NCBI RefSeq assembly: GCF_003201975.1
Contig: NZ_QJJQ01000003.1
Span: forward strand, 281,198-345,197
DNA from: Pseudogracilibacillus auburnensis
GTDB taxonomy: Bacteria; Bacillota; Bacilli; Bacillales; Amphibacillaceae
Reading direction: 5' to 3'
Length of the DNA: 64,000 bases
The notes beneath the pieces were generated by a model. That model saw only the letters and a list, made by a program, of their open reading frames with translations, did not search any database and was not told where the DNA came from. A program made the position numbers and the translations under genes. Positions 8,015 to 16,870 of the stretch are shown here, piece after piece. Numbering within the stretch: position 1 is the stretch's first letter; every line of letters begins with the position of its first letter.

Positions 8015-10726
8015 TTACTGTTCATCTTCGCGTTCATCTTGATCGGCATCATCATCGTTTGGTTCATCATCAGTATTGTCATCATTGTTACTATCATCAT
8101 CGTTACCAGGATCATCATTATTTTGATCATCATTATTATCGTTTGCTGGTACGGTGATACTAGTATTTCTTGATTCTCCCCGATTACCATCCGCAATTGG
8201 CGTTACCGTAATCGTATACGTATTACCAGGAGTGGCACCATTGATTTGCACACTTTTGGATTGTACGGTTTGTTTGCTTCCGTTAATATCTACTTCAAAC
8301 TGTGCAGATGGTCCGTTATATTGCCACGTAACATTGATGGATGCATTTGCTTCATTAAAGGATGCACTTAATCCTTCCACACTAGGTATTGGTTCGTCTG
8401 GTTCCTCATCATCAGGTTCTTCCTCATTACCTATAGTGACAGTTGTAGATTGGGCTGCACTCTTCGAATTATTTTCATTACTTACTGCAGTTACTTGAAT
8501 CGTATATGTCGTATCTTGTTCTACTTCTGTAATCGCAACTTGTAAATCAGAAGTCGTAGTTAATTGTTTGAAGTCACCATCACCAACTTTATATGCTACT
8601 TCAAATGATACATCTGCATCTGCATCATATTTCCAACTAACATCAATCGAGTTGTTTCCTTCATTATACTTTGCTGTCAGTCCTGATACAGGATCAAGTT
8701 CATCGAATTTCTCGGAAACACTAGATGGTTCGGTCCCTTTCACAAAAAGTTCTGTTACAATATTTTCTTTCGGTGTATAGGAACTTGGTAGGGCAGGTGG
8801 GTTTGACCCTTTTTCAACTGCAACTTCAACGACAGAATCTGGTTTGACAAAGTCTGATGTCTCGATATCTTTAGAGATTTCCGTCATTGTATTTTTAAAT
8901 AAAGCATGTGGTATTTGTGTGTCTTCGATTATTCGATTATGCTCTTTGTATCCCGTCCAAATGGCAATAGAATAGTTTGTCGTATAGCCACTAAACCAAG
9001 AGTTATTGGCACCACTTTTACCGGAAACGTTCGTTGTTCCTGTTTTTCCAGCAACAGGAAGACCAGGAATATTAGCATTTGTACCAGTTCCATCACTAAG
9101 TACGGATTTCAACATATCTGTAACCATATAAGCCGTATAATCAGACATCACTGCTTCTGATTCTGGTTTTAAATCAACGACAGAACCATCAGGAAATTCT
9201 ACTTTTACGACGGCATATGGTTCTGTATAAATTCCTTCATTTCCAAAGGCACTATACGCTCCAGCTAGTTGAAGGGGAGATACATTTGTCTCTGTACCAC
9301 CAATTGCATCTGTAATCCAAACTTCATCATTATGAAAATTAATACCAAGTCCTTCAGCAAATGTTTGGGCACGATCAAAACCGATTTCCTCCATCGTTTT
9401 TACAGCCGGTACGTTTAATGATTCCTTTAATGCGTATCTGGCTGACATCCATCCTTGGTACTGTCGGTTCCAGTTTTGAATCGGATTAGCACCACCAAAG
9501 TCATATGGTGCATCATCATTTATTTGATGATATGTAGACCATTTTTCATATTCGATCGCTGGACCATAAGCAAGTAGTGGTTTCATCGTTGAACCACCTT
9601 GACGATTAGCATCAATGGCATAATTCGAACCAAATGCATCTTCTCTATTTCTACTTCCACCAATTGCTTGAATAGCTCCAGATTTCGTATCGACAACCGT
9701 CATTCCTGCGAGCAGCTCATCATCTGGATAAGAGATTGGGTTTTCATCACTATCTGTTAGTAAAAACTCTACATGATCTTGAATACTCGTATCTAATGCT
9801 GTATAGACTTTTAATCCTGCTGTATTATAGTCGACACCTTCTAACTTATCTTCTAGTTCTCTTTGTACTTGTTGAATATAAGCATCATATGGAAAGGATT
9901 TTGGCTTTTTATCCGTAAGTACGCTAGCGATATCTGTATTTCTCGCTTCATCCGCTTCTTCCTGTGTAATTTTTCCATGGCGTACCATTAATTTTAATAC
10001 TGTATCGACACGCTCTGCCATTAGATCAGGATTTTCAAATGGATTATAGGCTGTCGGTCGTTGTGGAAGACCCGCTAACATCGCAGCTTCAACAAGTGTT
10101 AAGTCGTGTAAATCTTCTTTGCCAAAATATACTTCAGCTGCTTTTGCAACCCCATAAGCATTGCTACCATAAAATATTTTATTTAAATACATTTCTAGAA
10201 TTTGTTCTTTTGAAAATTCTCGTTCTAATTTTAAGGCGAGCCATTGTTCTTGAACTTTTAATTTTATCGATTTCTCAGGTGTTAAAAACATATTTTCAAC
10301 AACCTGCTGGGTGATTGTACTCGCACCTTCTGAACCGAAACCGTGCTGAATATTTGCTTTAATTGCTCCACCAATTCTGCGGATGTCAATTCCGGGATGA
10401 TCAAAAAAACGTGCATCCTCAGTTGCCGTAACTGCATTGATCAGAACTTCTGGTAAATCATCATATTCAATTTTCACCCTATTTTCGGCCCCAATTTCCG
10501 CAAAAGGATCTCCATTTTTATCGTAAAATTGGGAAGCATAAGGTACATCTAATTTGTCAAAATCAATTTTTGGTGCTGTTGCAATGAAATAACCAAATAC
10601 AGTAGTGACACCTAATCCTGCAAAAATAAAAATGATGAATAGGGTCATCAAGATTTTTTTCCATAAAGGTTTTTTCATCGTCTTTTTCTGTCTTCTTCTA
10701 GCTGTTCGAGAATGATTTGTTGTCAT
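8015..10726 (-). CDS. ponA: Class A penicillin-binding protein 1A (PonA) with FN3 repeats and acidic tail
   Basis: Bifunctional peptidoglycan synthase. From the N-terminus of the 903-residue protein: a basic cytoplasmic tail, a membrane anchor (about 26-48), a glycosyltransferase domain with EDARFFDHPGID and GASTITQQ, then a transpeptidase domain with the active-site Ser in GGSTMKP, SLN, and KTGT. Two fibronectin-III-like domains follow (about 690-770 and 785-860), and the last ~45 residues are almost only Asp, Asn and Glu. Low-complexity tails are known in PonA of this group. ATG at 10726 has GGAGGATAG upstream. It lies 16 bases after recU, as in the recU-ponA operon of Bacillus. Confidence 0.96.
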   Translation of the reverse strand: MTTNHSRTARRRQKKTMKKPLWKKILMTLFIIFIFAGLGVTTVFGYFIATAPKIDFDKLDVPYASQFYDKNGDPFAEIGAENRVKIEYDDLPEVLINAVTATEDARFFDHPGIDIRRIGGAIKANIQHGFGSEGASTITQQVVENMFLTPEKSIKLKVQEQWLALKLEREFSKEQILEMYLNKIFYGSNAYGVAKAAEVYFGKEDLHDLTLVEAAMLAGLPQRPTAYNPFENPDLMAERVDTVLKLMVRHGKITQEEADEARNTDIASVLTDKKPKSFPYDAYIQQVQRELEDKLEGVDYNTAGLKVYTALDTSIQDHVEFLLTDSDENPISYPDDELLAGMTVVDTKSGAIQAIGGSRNREDAFGSNYAIDANRQGGSTMKPLLAYGPAIEYEKWSTYHQINDDAPYDFGGANPIQNWNRQYQGWMSARYALKESLNVPAVKTMEEIGFDRAQTFAEGLGINFHNDEVWITDAIGGTETNVSPLQLAGAYSAFGNEGIYTEPYAVVKVEFPDGSVVDLKPESEAVMSDYTAYMVTDMLKSVLSDGTGTNANIPGLPVAGKTGTTNVSGKSGANNSWFSGYTTNYSIAIWTGYKEHNRIIEDTQIPHALFKNTMTEISKDIETSDFVKPDSVVEVAVEKGSNPPALPSSYTPKENIVTELFVKGTEPSSVSEKFDELDPVSGLTAKYNEGNNSIDVSWKYDADADVSFEVAYKVGDGDFKQLTTTSDLQVAITEVEQDTTYTIQVTAVSNENNSKSAAQSTTVTIGNEEEPDDEEPDEPIPSVEGLSASFNEANASINVTWQYNGPSAQFEVDINGSKQTVQSKSVQINGATPGNTYTITVTPIADGNRGESRNTSITVPANDNNDDQNNDDPGNDDDSNNDDNTDDEPNDDDADQDEREDEQ

Positions 10727-10742
10727 TCATCTATCCTCCATT

Positions 10743-11336
10743 CTAAAAGTAGAGTTGATCAATGATCTTCAAATAATCAACCCTAGCTTGATACTTAAAT
10801 GGAATTAAGTATCCTTCTTGTTTAAGCGTTTCATAAGGTATTGATTTTTTTCCGCCATTTAACATGTTTTCCCAACATGCTATTAAATTACTAGCTTCCA
10901 ATAAATAGGTTTCATTATAAATGGCAAAACGAATAATGCAAAAACAAATTCCCCCATGATGAATGATCGACTTCATATGTTCAAATTGATGTTCATGAAT
11001 ATTTGCTAAAGGGAATAACGTTTTATTTTTTGTTTCTTTCGCTTCAAAATCGATATATTTTCCTTTATATATCCCATTATAATCTGATGTCGATTTGCTT
11101 CTAAAATATCCTTCCGTTATCATCGCTGCACTTCTTTTAGGATAATGCACTTTCACAATTTGAATCGGGGTTGGTTTTTTATGAATGATTGCTTGATTCG
11201 TTTCTAAATAGTACTCATTCGTACTGTTAATATCTTCTTCTAACGACATACCGCGATTCCCATATGATTGCTTTGTAGGAACAGAATGACCATGACGAAT
11301 TGCTGCAGTTTTTCTTATTCCATTCGGGTAATTCAT
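10743..11336 (-). CDS. recU: Holliday junction resolvase RecU
   Basis: Cuts Holliday junctions during recombination and chromosome segregation. The 197-residue protein carries the conserved NRGM motif near residue 28 and the nuclease core with SDYNGIYKGKYIDFEAKET (Asp/Glu/Lys catalytic set of the PD-(D/E)xK type). GGAGG stands 5-8 bases before the ATG. Its upstream region is the left attachment site of the prophage, so the promoter lies at the phage-host junction (see 11351-11389). It is transcribed together with ponA. Confidence 0.95.
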   Translation of the reverse strand: MNYPNGIRKTAAIRHGHSVPTKQSYGNRGMSLEEDINSTNEYYLETNQAIIHKKPTPIQIVKVHYPKRSAAMITEGYFRSKSTSDYNGIYKGKYIDFEAKETKNKTLFPLANIHEHQFEHMKSIIHHGGICFCIIRFAIYNETYLLEASNLIACWENMLNGGKKSIPYETLKQEGYLIPFKYQARVDYLKIIDQLYF

Positions 11337-11350
11337 TTAAATCCTCCTAA

Positions 11351-11414
11351 CATTATACATTATAATGTCGATACTAGTAAATTAAACTCCCTAAGTGTTG
11401 GTATATCAATGATC
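11351..11414 (-). promoter_or_regulatory. Predicted recU-ponA promoter overlapping the att core
   Basis: On the minus strand a TATAAT box (about 11361-11366) lies about 30 bases before the recU start. A weak -35 (GTTTAA) is found 17 bases further upstream, inside the 19-bp segment that is repeated at the right prophage end. This suggests the att core supplies the host promoter. The -35 match is poor, so the exact boxes are uncertain. Confidence 0.45.
11371..11389. repeat. attL core candidate (19-bp direct repeat)
   Basis: ATACTAGTAAATTAAACTC is identical to 51724-51742. The surrounding 63 bases align with 6 mismatches. The crossover could equally lie in the exact 17-bp repeat at 11398-11414 (copy at 51751-51767). 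Confidence 0.65.
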
Positions 11415-11433
11415 TTCAAAACATCTACATTAA

Positions 11434-11457
11434 TTAGCCCCAAATTTAGCCCCAAAC
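11434..11457. promoter_or_regulatory. Arm-type integrase sites, left (TTAGCCCC repeats)
   Basis: Two tandem copies of TTAGCCCCAAA lie between the att core and the integrase stop codon. The same sequence is found in the right arm (51570-51600) and in the two relic elements. This is the expected placement for arm-binding sites of a tyrosine integrase; binding itself is inferred. Confidence 0.5.
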
Positions 11458-11473
11458 CACTTATTTTAACCAC

Positions 11474-12646
11474 TTATTCTGCAAGTTGTTTTAGCCGGTT
11501 ACTAAAAGCTGTCACGGTTTTGTCATTCACTTTTTCAATTGAATGGGCATATACACGATAAATCATTTCCAATGAATTACCTAGACGATCTGCTACATCT
11601 GTTGGTGGGATTAATTCATCAATTAATATTGTAGCATGAGTGTGACGTAATCCGTGTGGAGTTATTCTTTTTAATTTAATACCCTCATTTTCCATTCTTT
11701 GATATATTCCTGCAAAACAGTGATTTAAAAAAGATTGATTTACATTCTGGGATAAGTGAGAAATAAATACGTAATCGTCGCTATTTAAATGTTTACCATA
11801 TCTCAACATTGTCTCAATACACCATTTTTTATAATGCTCTAAATTATTTATCACTATTGGATCTACATCAATGGTGCGTATGCTTTTTTTGGTCTTTGGT
11901 TTTCTTTCGCCCTTGTTATCTCTAGTCCTTTCAACGGCGATTGTATTCTTTTTAAAATCGATGTTTTTCCATTTAAGACCCAAAGCTTCTCCTCGTCTTA
12001 AACCACTGTATGCAAGTAATAAAATCATAGAATGACTTGTTATACTGCTGTATTTTTTAGCCCTGGTTAAAAAAAGATTTAATTCACTAGGGTCGAGAAA
12101 ATTATCAAGGATGTCATCTCGATCTATTTTTATTTTTGTGAATCGGTTGCGTAAAATGATCTCTTCATTGACAGCAGCATTGATAGCCGTTTTGAATATG
12201 GTATGATAATTAAACATAGTACTTGGTTCAAAACCTTTATCTAAAAGTTTATTAATAAATTCTCTTTCATAAGTACTCGCTGTCAATGTACTTAATTTAT
12301 ATCTGCCTAGGAGGGGCTTAATATGGTTTTTAATTAATGCTTTACGTTTCGGCCTAGTTGTCGCCCTTTCCCAGTATCTATTTTTCGTTTCGTACCAAAT
12401 ATCAAACCATTGTCCAACAGTCATTTGACTATGTTCAATATGTTTTAACTGACCATTTAATATAGCAGCCTTCACCTTCAATAAAGCATTAAGGGCTGCT
12501 TTTCCTGTTGCAAAGCTACTTTTTTTCTTTTCTCGTCTTCTACCTAAGCTGTCGTAATATTTATGACGGTACATAAAAAGTTTTACACCGTTTTTTAAAA
12601 AATAATAATAAATCTCTTCATCAATATCCGATTTGTGTAATTTCAT
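11474..12646 (-). CDS. int: Prophage integrase (tyrosine recombinase)
   Basis: Catalyses site-specific integration and excision. The 390-residue protein has an N-terminal arm-binding domain (about 1-55), a SAM-like core-binding domain (about 65-165) and a catalytic domain with the Arg in SGLRRGEALG, a Lys region, HGLRHTHAT (HxxR) and the nucleophile Tyr in YRVYAHSIE close to the C-terminus. It is encoded at the left end next to attL, as usual. AAGGATGG precedes the start. Two decayed homologues lie at about 51826-52186 and 58655-58870. Confidence 0.95.
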   Translation of the reverse strand: MKLHKSDIDEEIYYYFLKNGVKLFMYRHKYYDSLGRRREKKKSSFATGKAALNALLKVKAAILNGQLKHIEHSQMTVGQWFDIWYETKNRYWERATTRPKRKALIKNHIKPLLGRYKLSTLTASTYEREFINKLLDKGFEPSTMFNYHTIFKTAINAAVNEEIILRNRFTKIKIDRDDILDNFLDPSELNLFLTRAKKYSSITSHSMILLLAYSGLRRGEALGLKWKNIDFKKNTIAVERTRDNKGERKPKTKKSIRTIDVDPIVINNLEHYKKWCIETMLRYGKHLNSDDYVFISHLSQNVNQSFLNHCFAGIYQRMENEGIKLKRITPHGLRHTHATILIDELIPPTDVADRLGNSLEMIYRVYAHSIEKVNDKTVTAFSNRLKQLAE

Positions 12647-12665
12647 TTTTATCCATCCTTTTTTT

Positions 12666-12680
12666 GCGTGGACAGACGCT
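12666..12680. repeat. 15-bp motif GCGTGGACAGACGCT, copy 1
   Basis: The motif lies between the integrase start and the end of immA. The same or nearly the same sequence occurs at 17885-17899, 51548-51560 (other strand) and 52206-52219. GCGT and ACGC form a short dyad around six bases. Confidence 0.55.
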
Positions 12681-12725
12681 TTCTACAAGGATAGGATTTA
12701 CGTATTTCCTCCTTTACAGAAACAA

Positions 12726-13238
12726 TCAATTAAGACCATTATAAACAAGTGGTCTTTCAGCCACAAGATTTGAGTTGTTTTGTATTCTATTTTTAATTTG
12801 TTGTAATCGTTTTGCGCATAAAGCTTTTGTTACTTGAAATTCGTTAGAAAGAACATGTATTAGATAATCACATGTAAGGTCATACTGTTTAATTATGAAA
12901 TAGGGGAGGGCGGCATACATCATAAAATTATCTGCTTCCCATTCAAGCATTTGACGAAAAGGTTCATTCATTTTTGATTGATGACCGACATGGAAAATGA
13001 CGTGACATAATTCATGAAAAAATTGTTCGCGTTGTTTTACAGGACTTGATCGTGAATCAATACAGATAAATCTCTTTTTATTGTAAATATCGTATCTTGG
13101 CTCCATCGGCATCTTCCAAACAATTACGTTATAAATGCTGGACAATTTGTCCAAATCAATATCACTAGCAGAAGCAATATTGTGTTTTACATATTCTTTC
13201 GTGATCCATTTCTCCATTCTAGTTAGATTGTAAAACAT
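12726..13238 (-). CDS. immA: ImmA/IrrE-family metallopeptidase
   Basis: Phage-encoded zinc peptidase of the type that cleaves the phage repressor on induction (known for ImmA of ICEBs1). The 170-residue protein has the zinc motif in FFHELCHVIFH (HExxH) and a downstream Glu in EWEADNF that may be the third ligand. It ends 80 bases before the integrase gene. Normally it adjoins the repressor; here a two-gene cassette separates them. Its upstream region has two LexA-like boxes. A decayed homologue exists at about 52269-52575. Confidence 0.85.
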   Translation of the reverse strand: MFYNLTRMEKWITKEYVKHNIASASDIDLDKLSSIYNVIVWKMPMEPRYDIYNKKRFICIDSRSSPVKQREQFFHELCHVIFHVGHQSKMNEPFRQMLEWEADNFMMYAALPYFIIKQYDLTCDYLIHVLSNEFQVTKALCAKRLQQIKNRIQNNSNLVAERPLVYNGLN

Positions 13239-13250
13239 AAAAGACCCCCT

Positions 13251-13292
13251 AAAAACGTATGTTTCATTTATTGTAACAGAAACGTACGTTCT
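13251..13292. promoter_or_regulatory. Two LexA-like boxes upstream of immA
   Basis: AAACGTATGTTTC (about 13253-13265) and GAAACGTACGTTCT (13279-13292) each fit the Bacillus SOS consensus GAAC-N4-GTTC with at most one mismatch in the arms, about 28 bases apart. They sit just upstream of the immA start on the minus strand. A phage repressor with similar taste is an alternative reader. Confidence 0.5.
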
Positions 13293-13433
13293 TTTTAAGG
13301 GGAAATAAAAGAGATATACAAAAAAACGTATACCTGTTAAGAGGATGTGTTTTTATGATGAGACTCTAATATAATTTTACTTAATTCTAGTCAATTAGCT
13401 ACTTTATGATATAATAAATCTAAGAAAGCCCGC

Positions 13434-13592
13434 TCATTTTATTACCTTTATTTCAAATCCTTCTGCAATTAGTTCATCTGCTTTTATTTCTTTTGAACTA
13501 TGACCGCTTATTTCATCAATGTTTATATCTAGTTTTTCAACAATTAAATTATCTGTATTTTCACTTACAGTGCTTCTTACTACCACCAACAT
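13434..13592 (-). CDS. Possible small protein (52 residues) downstream of the accessory cassette
   Basis: An open frame of 52 residues begins 15 bases after the stop of the 483-residue membrane gene, in the same direction. The peptide is Glu/Lys/Asp-rich with no cysteines or membrane segment. No clear ribosome binding site is visible. It could be a third member of the cassette or a remnant. No family is recognised. Confidence 0.3.
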   Translation of the reverse strand: MLVVVRSTVSENTDNLIVEKLDINIDEISGHSSKEIKADELIAEGFEIKVIK

Positions 13593-13607
13593 TCTAGCAG
13601 AAAAGTA

Positions 13608-15059
13608 TCAACTAAATAATTTTGATATAAGTTTGATTACCGACATAAAAAAACTCGGGTAATAGGTTGCAATATAAGAAGCGGAGAATATTGTTATCAA
13701 TTCTAAAATCCATACTGTTGTATACAGATTACGATCAGTCTTTACATTCTTTTCTAAGGTATCTATATAATCAATTGAGAAAAGTTTTTTAATATCATCT
13801 TTTGAAAAAAGATGTTGGTAAATTTCTTTTTGTTTATTATAATAACCAATTGATCTGTCCAAGTTACGATTTACTTGACGATGAGATAAGGCTAAAGATA
13901 CACCAGAAATTATAGTAAATAAAATTACTAATAAAAAGTTTGATTCATTAAATATTGATGTTTCTCCCGCAGCCAAATTATTATAAACAACTAACGAAAT
14001 AAAAAAACCAATTAACAGGGTTGAGTTAGTTTTTAGTGAATTAGTAAATGAAGATGTAATTTCGTTTTGCCTAAATGTCATATCTGATATTATTTCTGCA
14101 ACCTTATTTGTAGCTTCTATATATTTGTCTACATTTTCTTTAAGATAAATCTTATACATACTTTGTAAGTTTGACATAATATTTTCTGTCTCAATATGAA
14201 AACAATTATCTTCAAATGAAATGTTCTTTGCTAACTGAATTCTGGCTAATTCCAATTTATCTTGGATATTTTCATTATTCTCATTTTCATAAACCCATCG
14301 ATACACTTTATATAATTCATCAATTACTTTAAAAGAGGAAAAAGATAATTCTCCGAAGTCGAAATGAGATCGAAGTGTGTACGTATTATTTATTTTAAGA
14401 GTAATTTTGTTTTTTTCTAATTCTATAAAATCGGATAGGTAAAAGAGTGATAATAATCCTTGTAATTGTTTTAGAAATTTAAAGATTCTGATTGTATCAT
14501 AATTTTCCCCTGATAAATCTTTATAGTTCAAATCAAAATCATTTGGCAATAAAGAGTGTGATGGAAATCCGAATGCATTTACAGCATCTCCCATTTGTGA
14601 GATATATTTTTCTCGGTTAATTTTGCTTTTTGCGTCACTAAAAAGAGTGCTATGAAACTGATTCTTTGCTTCCGCAATATACAAACTTTCGGGAGGAGTT
14701 TTTGTGAATGTATTAAAATTGTTTAATATGTGCTTAAATTCAAGTTCATCAATATGTTCAAGAAACTTCTCAGCTGAGTAAATTGAAAAATTGTTTTTCT
14801 TTATAGTTACTTTCAACCGAAACTCTTCACTATCCTCATCTATATTTGTAGACAATGAAGTAAAGTCAAATGAATCTATATTAGATTCATTGTATACAGT
14901 ATCAGCTAAAGAATAATCGTAAATTTCTATGTTAATTAAATCCTTCTCGTGTTTCGTATTTAAAAAAACTTCAATTACATTCTGCATATTTAGTAATTCT
15001 AGTTTTGTTTTAAAATTCATGGAATAATTAAATTCGTTAAAATTTTCTATTATGCTCAC
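13608..15059 (-). CDS. Accessory cassette gene B: protein with C-terminal membrane domain
   Basis: Not recognised. The 483-residue protein has a long soluble N-terminal part (about 1-345; Asn/Asp/Lys/Phe-rich, predicted alpha/beta) followed by three hydrophobic segments: about 350-370 (TLLIGFFISLVVYNN), 378-398 (FLLVILFTIISGVSLAL) and near the C-terminus 450-480 (ILELITIFSASYIATYY). A charged helix stretch links segments two and three. GTG 15059 is chosen because GGAGGGG stands 4 bases before it. It follows gene A with 36 bases between, so the two are surely co-transcribed. A large soluble sensor with a membrane effector end is common in abortive-infection and superinfection-exclusion proteins; that is inference from shape and position. 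Confidence 0.8.
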   Translation of the reverse strand: MSIIENFNEFNYSMNFKTKLELLNMQNVIEVFLNTKHEKDLINIEIYDYSLADTVYNESNIDSFDFTSLSTNIDEDSEEFRLKVTIKKNNFSIYSAEKFLEHIDELEFKHILNNFNTFTKTPPESLYIAEAKNQFHSTLFSDAKSKINREKYISQMGDAVNAFGFPSHSLLPNDFDLNYKDLSGENYDTIRIFKFLKQLQGLLSLFYLSDFIELEKNKITLKINNTYTLRSHFDFGELSFSSFKVIDELYKVYRWVYENENNENIQDKLELARIQLAKNISFEDNCFHIETENIMSNLQSMYKIYLKENVDKYIEATNKVAEIISDMTFRQNEITSSFTNSLKTNSTLLIGFFISLVVYNNLAAGETSIFNESNFLLVILFTIISGVSLALSHRQVNRNLDRSIGYYNKQKEIYQHLFSKDDIKKLFSIDYIDTLEKNVKTDRNLYTTVWILELITIFSASYIATYYPSFFMSVIKLISKLFS

Positions 15060-15095
15060 ATAACCCCTCCTTTCTATCAAATTATTATTGAAAAA

Positions 15096-16289
15096 TTAAC
15101 TTTTTATAGTTTCTCTATTAATAAACTTAATATAGGCTTCATTTTCTTTACTATCGACTTTTATTTTTATAAAAGGATTGCCAAATTCATCTACTTCACT
15201 GCTAATTATATCATTTAAATCATCTGAGTGCTTATTGACTCGAATATCAATTTTGTCCGATATTTTAATAGTCTGTTTTGCCTTATCTTCCACAACTTTT
15301 GGTATAATAGAAAAGTTATTATCGAATTTAACGGAATCCTTTAGCTTAACAGCTTTATTATGTAATGATTGCATGTCAAGATTAGAACACGCAGGAGCAT
15401 AAGATGGACTGAATACTGATTCTACCATTCTTTCAAAGTCGAAGGCTTCATTATTTAAGAAATATGAATTTAACGCATTTGTTAAATGATTAACATCTGC
15501 AGCTCTTTGAGGAGTTTTGTCTTTGCTACGATTTAAATTATTAATTATTTTCCTCACTTCATTATAAGCAGATAAAGTATTTTTTTCATCGTCGTTTACT
15601 TCTGTTGCTTCTAAAAAATTTTTTGACCAGTATACTGCAATAGTATTATTTGTGTCAGAAATTATAACTCGTTCTATATCTAAAATTGCTTCTTCATTTT
15701 TATCGACTTGATAAGATATGTAGATACTAGCGGTTTTCCAGCTTTTATCAGATTTTTTCTTATCATCAGATTTGTGAGGTAAACCCTGAATTAATCTAAA
15801 TATCTTATTAGATGAATCAGATTCGGAATGTAAAAATTCACTTTTTTCAATTTTTGCTATAAAAAAATGAAATCTACCTTCCTCTTCATTGTCATCTTCA
15901 AGTTTACTTAGAACATAAAAGAGATTGCTTGGGGCAGGAGTATTTAACTGTGATTTTTTTTCTATTACATCTTTCTCCTCACGAGCATAACGTTTAGAAA
16001 TAGTTAATAGTTTTTCATTAATACGTTCGTCTAAAAAGGATTCATCGATATACAATTTTAGAATTTTTTTGATTTGGGAAATGACCTCTGCGTCTTCGGA
16101 CTCAAAATAGTAATCTCTAACTTTGGTTAACTCATCAGCCTCTTGTATCGTGCTATCAGCGAATTCAATAACATCTCGAATGTCACTGTTTGTTTGTTCG
16201 TCTGAACCCAATTTATCATGGAAAAAAATGGGCGTAGTTTTATCTTCCTCATGAGAAATATCGAATAAACTGTAAAATAGAACTTTCAT
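15096..16289 (-). CDS. Accessory cassette gene A: soluble protein of unknown function
   Basis: A 397-residue acidic protein without membrane segments or signal peptide. It has a helical N-terminal third, a central beta-rich part (RFHFFIAKIEKSEFL; SIYISYQVDK; DIERVIISDTNNTIAVYWS) and a C-terminal part with ISDKIDIRVN and NPFIKIKVDS. The layout loosely recalls nucleoid-associated NdpA-like or DUF4868-like proteins, but no diagnostic motif was recognised, so no family is claimed. ATG 16289 is chosen with AAAGGAG 11 bases upstream; in-frame extension to 16331 is possible. A terminator hairpin at 16382-16417 separates it from the repressor gene, and TTGACT with a weak TAATTT may be its own promoter. 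Position within the immunity region marks it as lysogeny-expressed cargo. Confidence 0.8.
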   Translation of the reverse strand: MKVLFYSLFDISHEEDKTTPIFFHDKLGSDEQTNSDIRDVIEFADSTIQEADELTKVRDYYFESEDAEVISQIKKILKLYIDESFLDERINEKLLTISKRYAREEKDVIEKKSQLNTPAPSNLFYVLSKLEDDNEEEGRFHFFIAKIEKSEFLHSESDSSNKIFRLIQGLPHKSDDKKKSDKSWKTASIYISYQVDKNEEAILDIERVIISDTNNTIAVYWSKNFLEATEVNDDEKNTLSAYNEVRKIINNLNRSKDKTPQRAADVNHLTNALNSYFLNNEAFDFERMVESVFSPSYAPACSNLDMQSLHNKAVKLKDSVKFDNNFSIIPKVVEDKAKQTIKISDKIDIRVNKHSDDLNDIISSEVDEFGNPFIKIKVDSKENEAYIKFINRETIKS

Positions 16290-16381
16290 AGTTAACGCAA
16301 CTCCTTTATTTTTTAATGTTAAATTATTCACTAAGTTGAGTAGTCAAATCTTCAGGTTTCAAAAGTACTATATCATGATTA

Positions 16382-16417
16382 TAGAAAACCACACCAAAAT
16401 AAATTCTTGGTGTGGTT
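16382..16417 (-). terminator. Hairpin ending the repressor transcript before the cassette
   Basis: AACCACACCAA (16387-16397) pairs perfectly with TTGGTGTGGTT (16407-16417). On the minus strand it follows the repressor gene and ends in TTCTAT, a weak U-run. It isolates the downstream two-gene cassette from the repressor transcript. Confidence 0.65.
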
Positions 16418-16451
16418 AGTCTTGATGTTAGTTAATTATGTTTAGGTTATT

Positions 16452-16847
16452 TTATGATTTAGAGCTATCTTTTTTATTTTTCGCTCTGCTTGTTATAAAT
16501 TCAAAATATTCCTCTAGTTGCTTTATTTCTTCTGGTCCCATTGCTTTCCATTTCTCTATGTCAAAAAATCCCGATTGATCGATGTCGTATTCTTTAATAA
16601 GTCGATTGATTTCGTCCATTGGATTGAATTCGCTATTCGGTGGATTTGGATTATCCGTTCGGCCTAAGAGGTAGTCAACGCTAACTTCAAAGTAATTAGC
16701 AAGGCGCTGAAGTGTTTCAGTGTCAGGACTTCTATTTCCATTTTCATATCCGGATATTGAAACTTTAGTTACATTAACTTTTTTACCTAACTTTTCTTGC
16801 GTTATTCGTTTATCACTTCTCAATTTTTTTAATCGGTCTCCTAGCAC
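16452..16847 (-). CDS. CI-like phage repressor (HTH_3/XRE)
   Basis: Likely the lysogenic repressor. The 131-residue protein has an XRE helix-turn-helix at about residues 4-57 (ITQEKLGKKVNVTKVSISGYENG) and a short acidic C-terminal tail with no LexA-type peptidase domain; cleavage in trans by the ImmA protein would be the family-based expectation. GTG 16847 fits the GAGGTG site; GTG 16856 is an alternative in-frame start. It is divergent from a Cro-like gene at 17017, with operators in between. Confidence 0.85.
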   Translation of the reverse strand: MLGDRLKKLRSDKRITQEKLGKKVNVTKVSISGYENGNRSPDTETLQRLANYFEVSVDYLLGRTDNPNPPNSEFNPMDEINRLIKEYDIDQSGFFDIEKWKAMGPEEIKQLEEYFEFITSRAKNKKDSSKS

Positions 16848-16870
16848 TATTAACACCTCGTTTCCTATTT

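Noticed and set aside
11268..12700. CRISPR array or direct-repeat cluster near the integrase
   Set aside because: The only repeats are the att core and two TTAGCCCC units; no regularly spaced repeats anywhere in the window.
13608..16289. Naming the cassette as Kiwa or another known defence system
   Set aside because: Only the general layout (soluble partner plus membrane protein) is similar; no diagnostic motif was seen, so no name was given.
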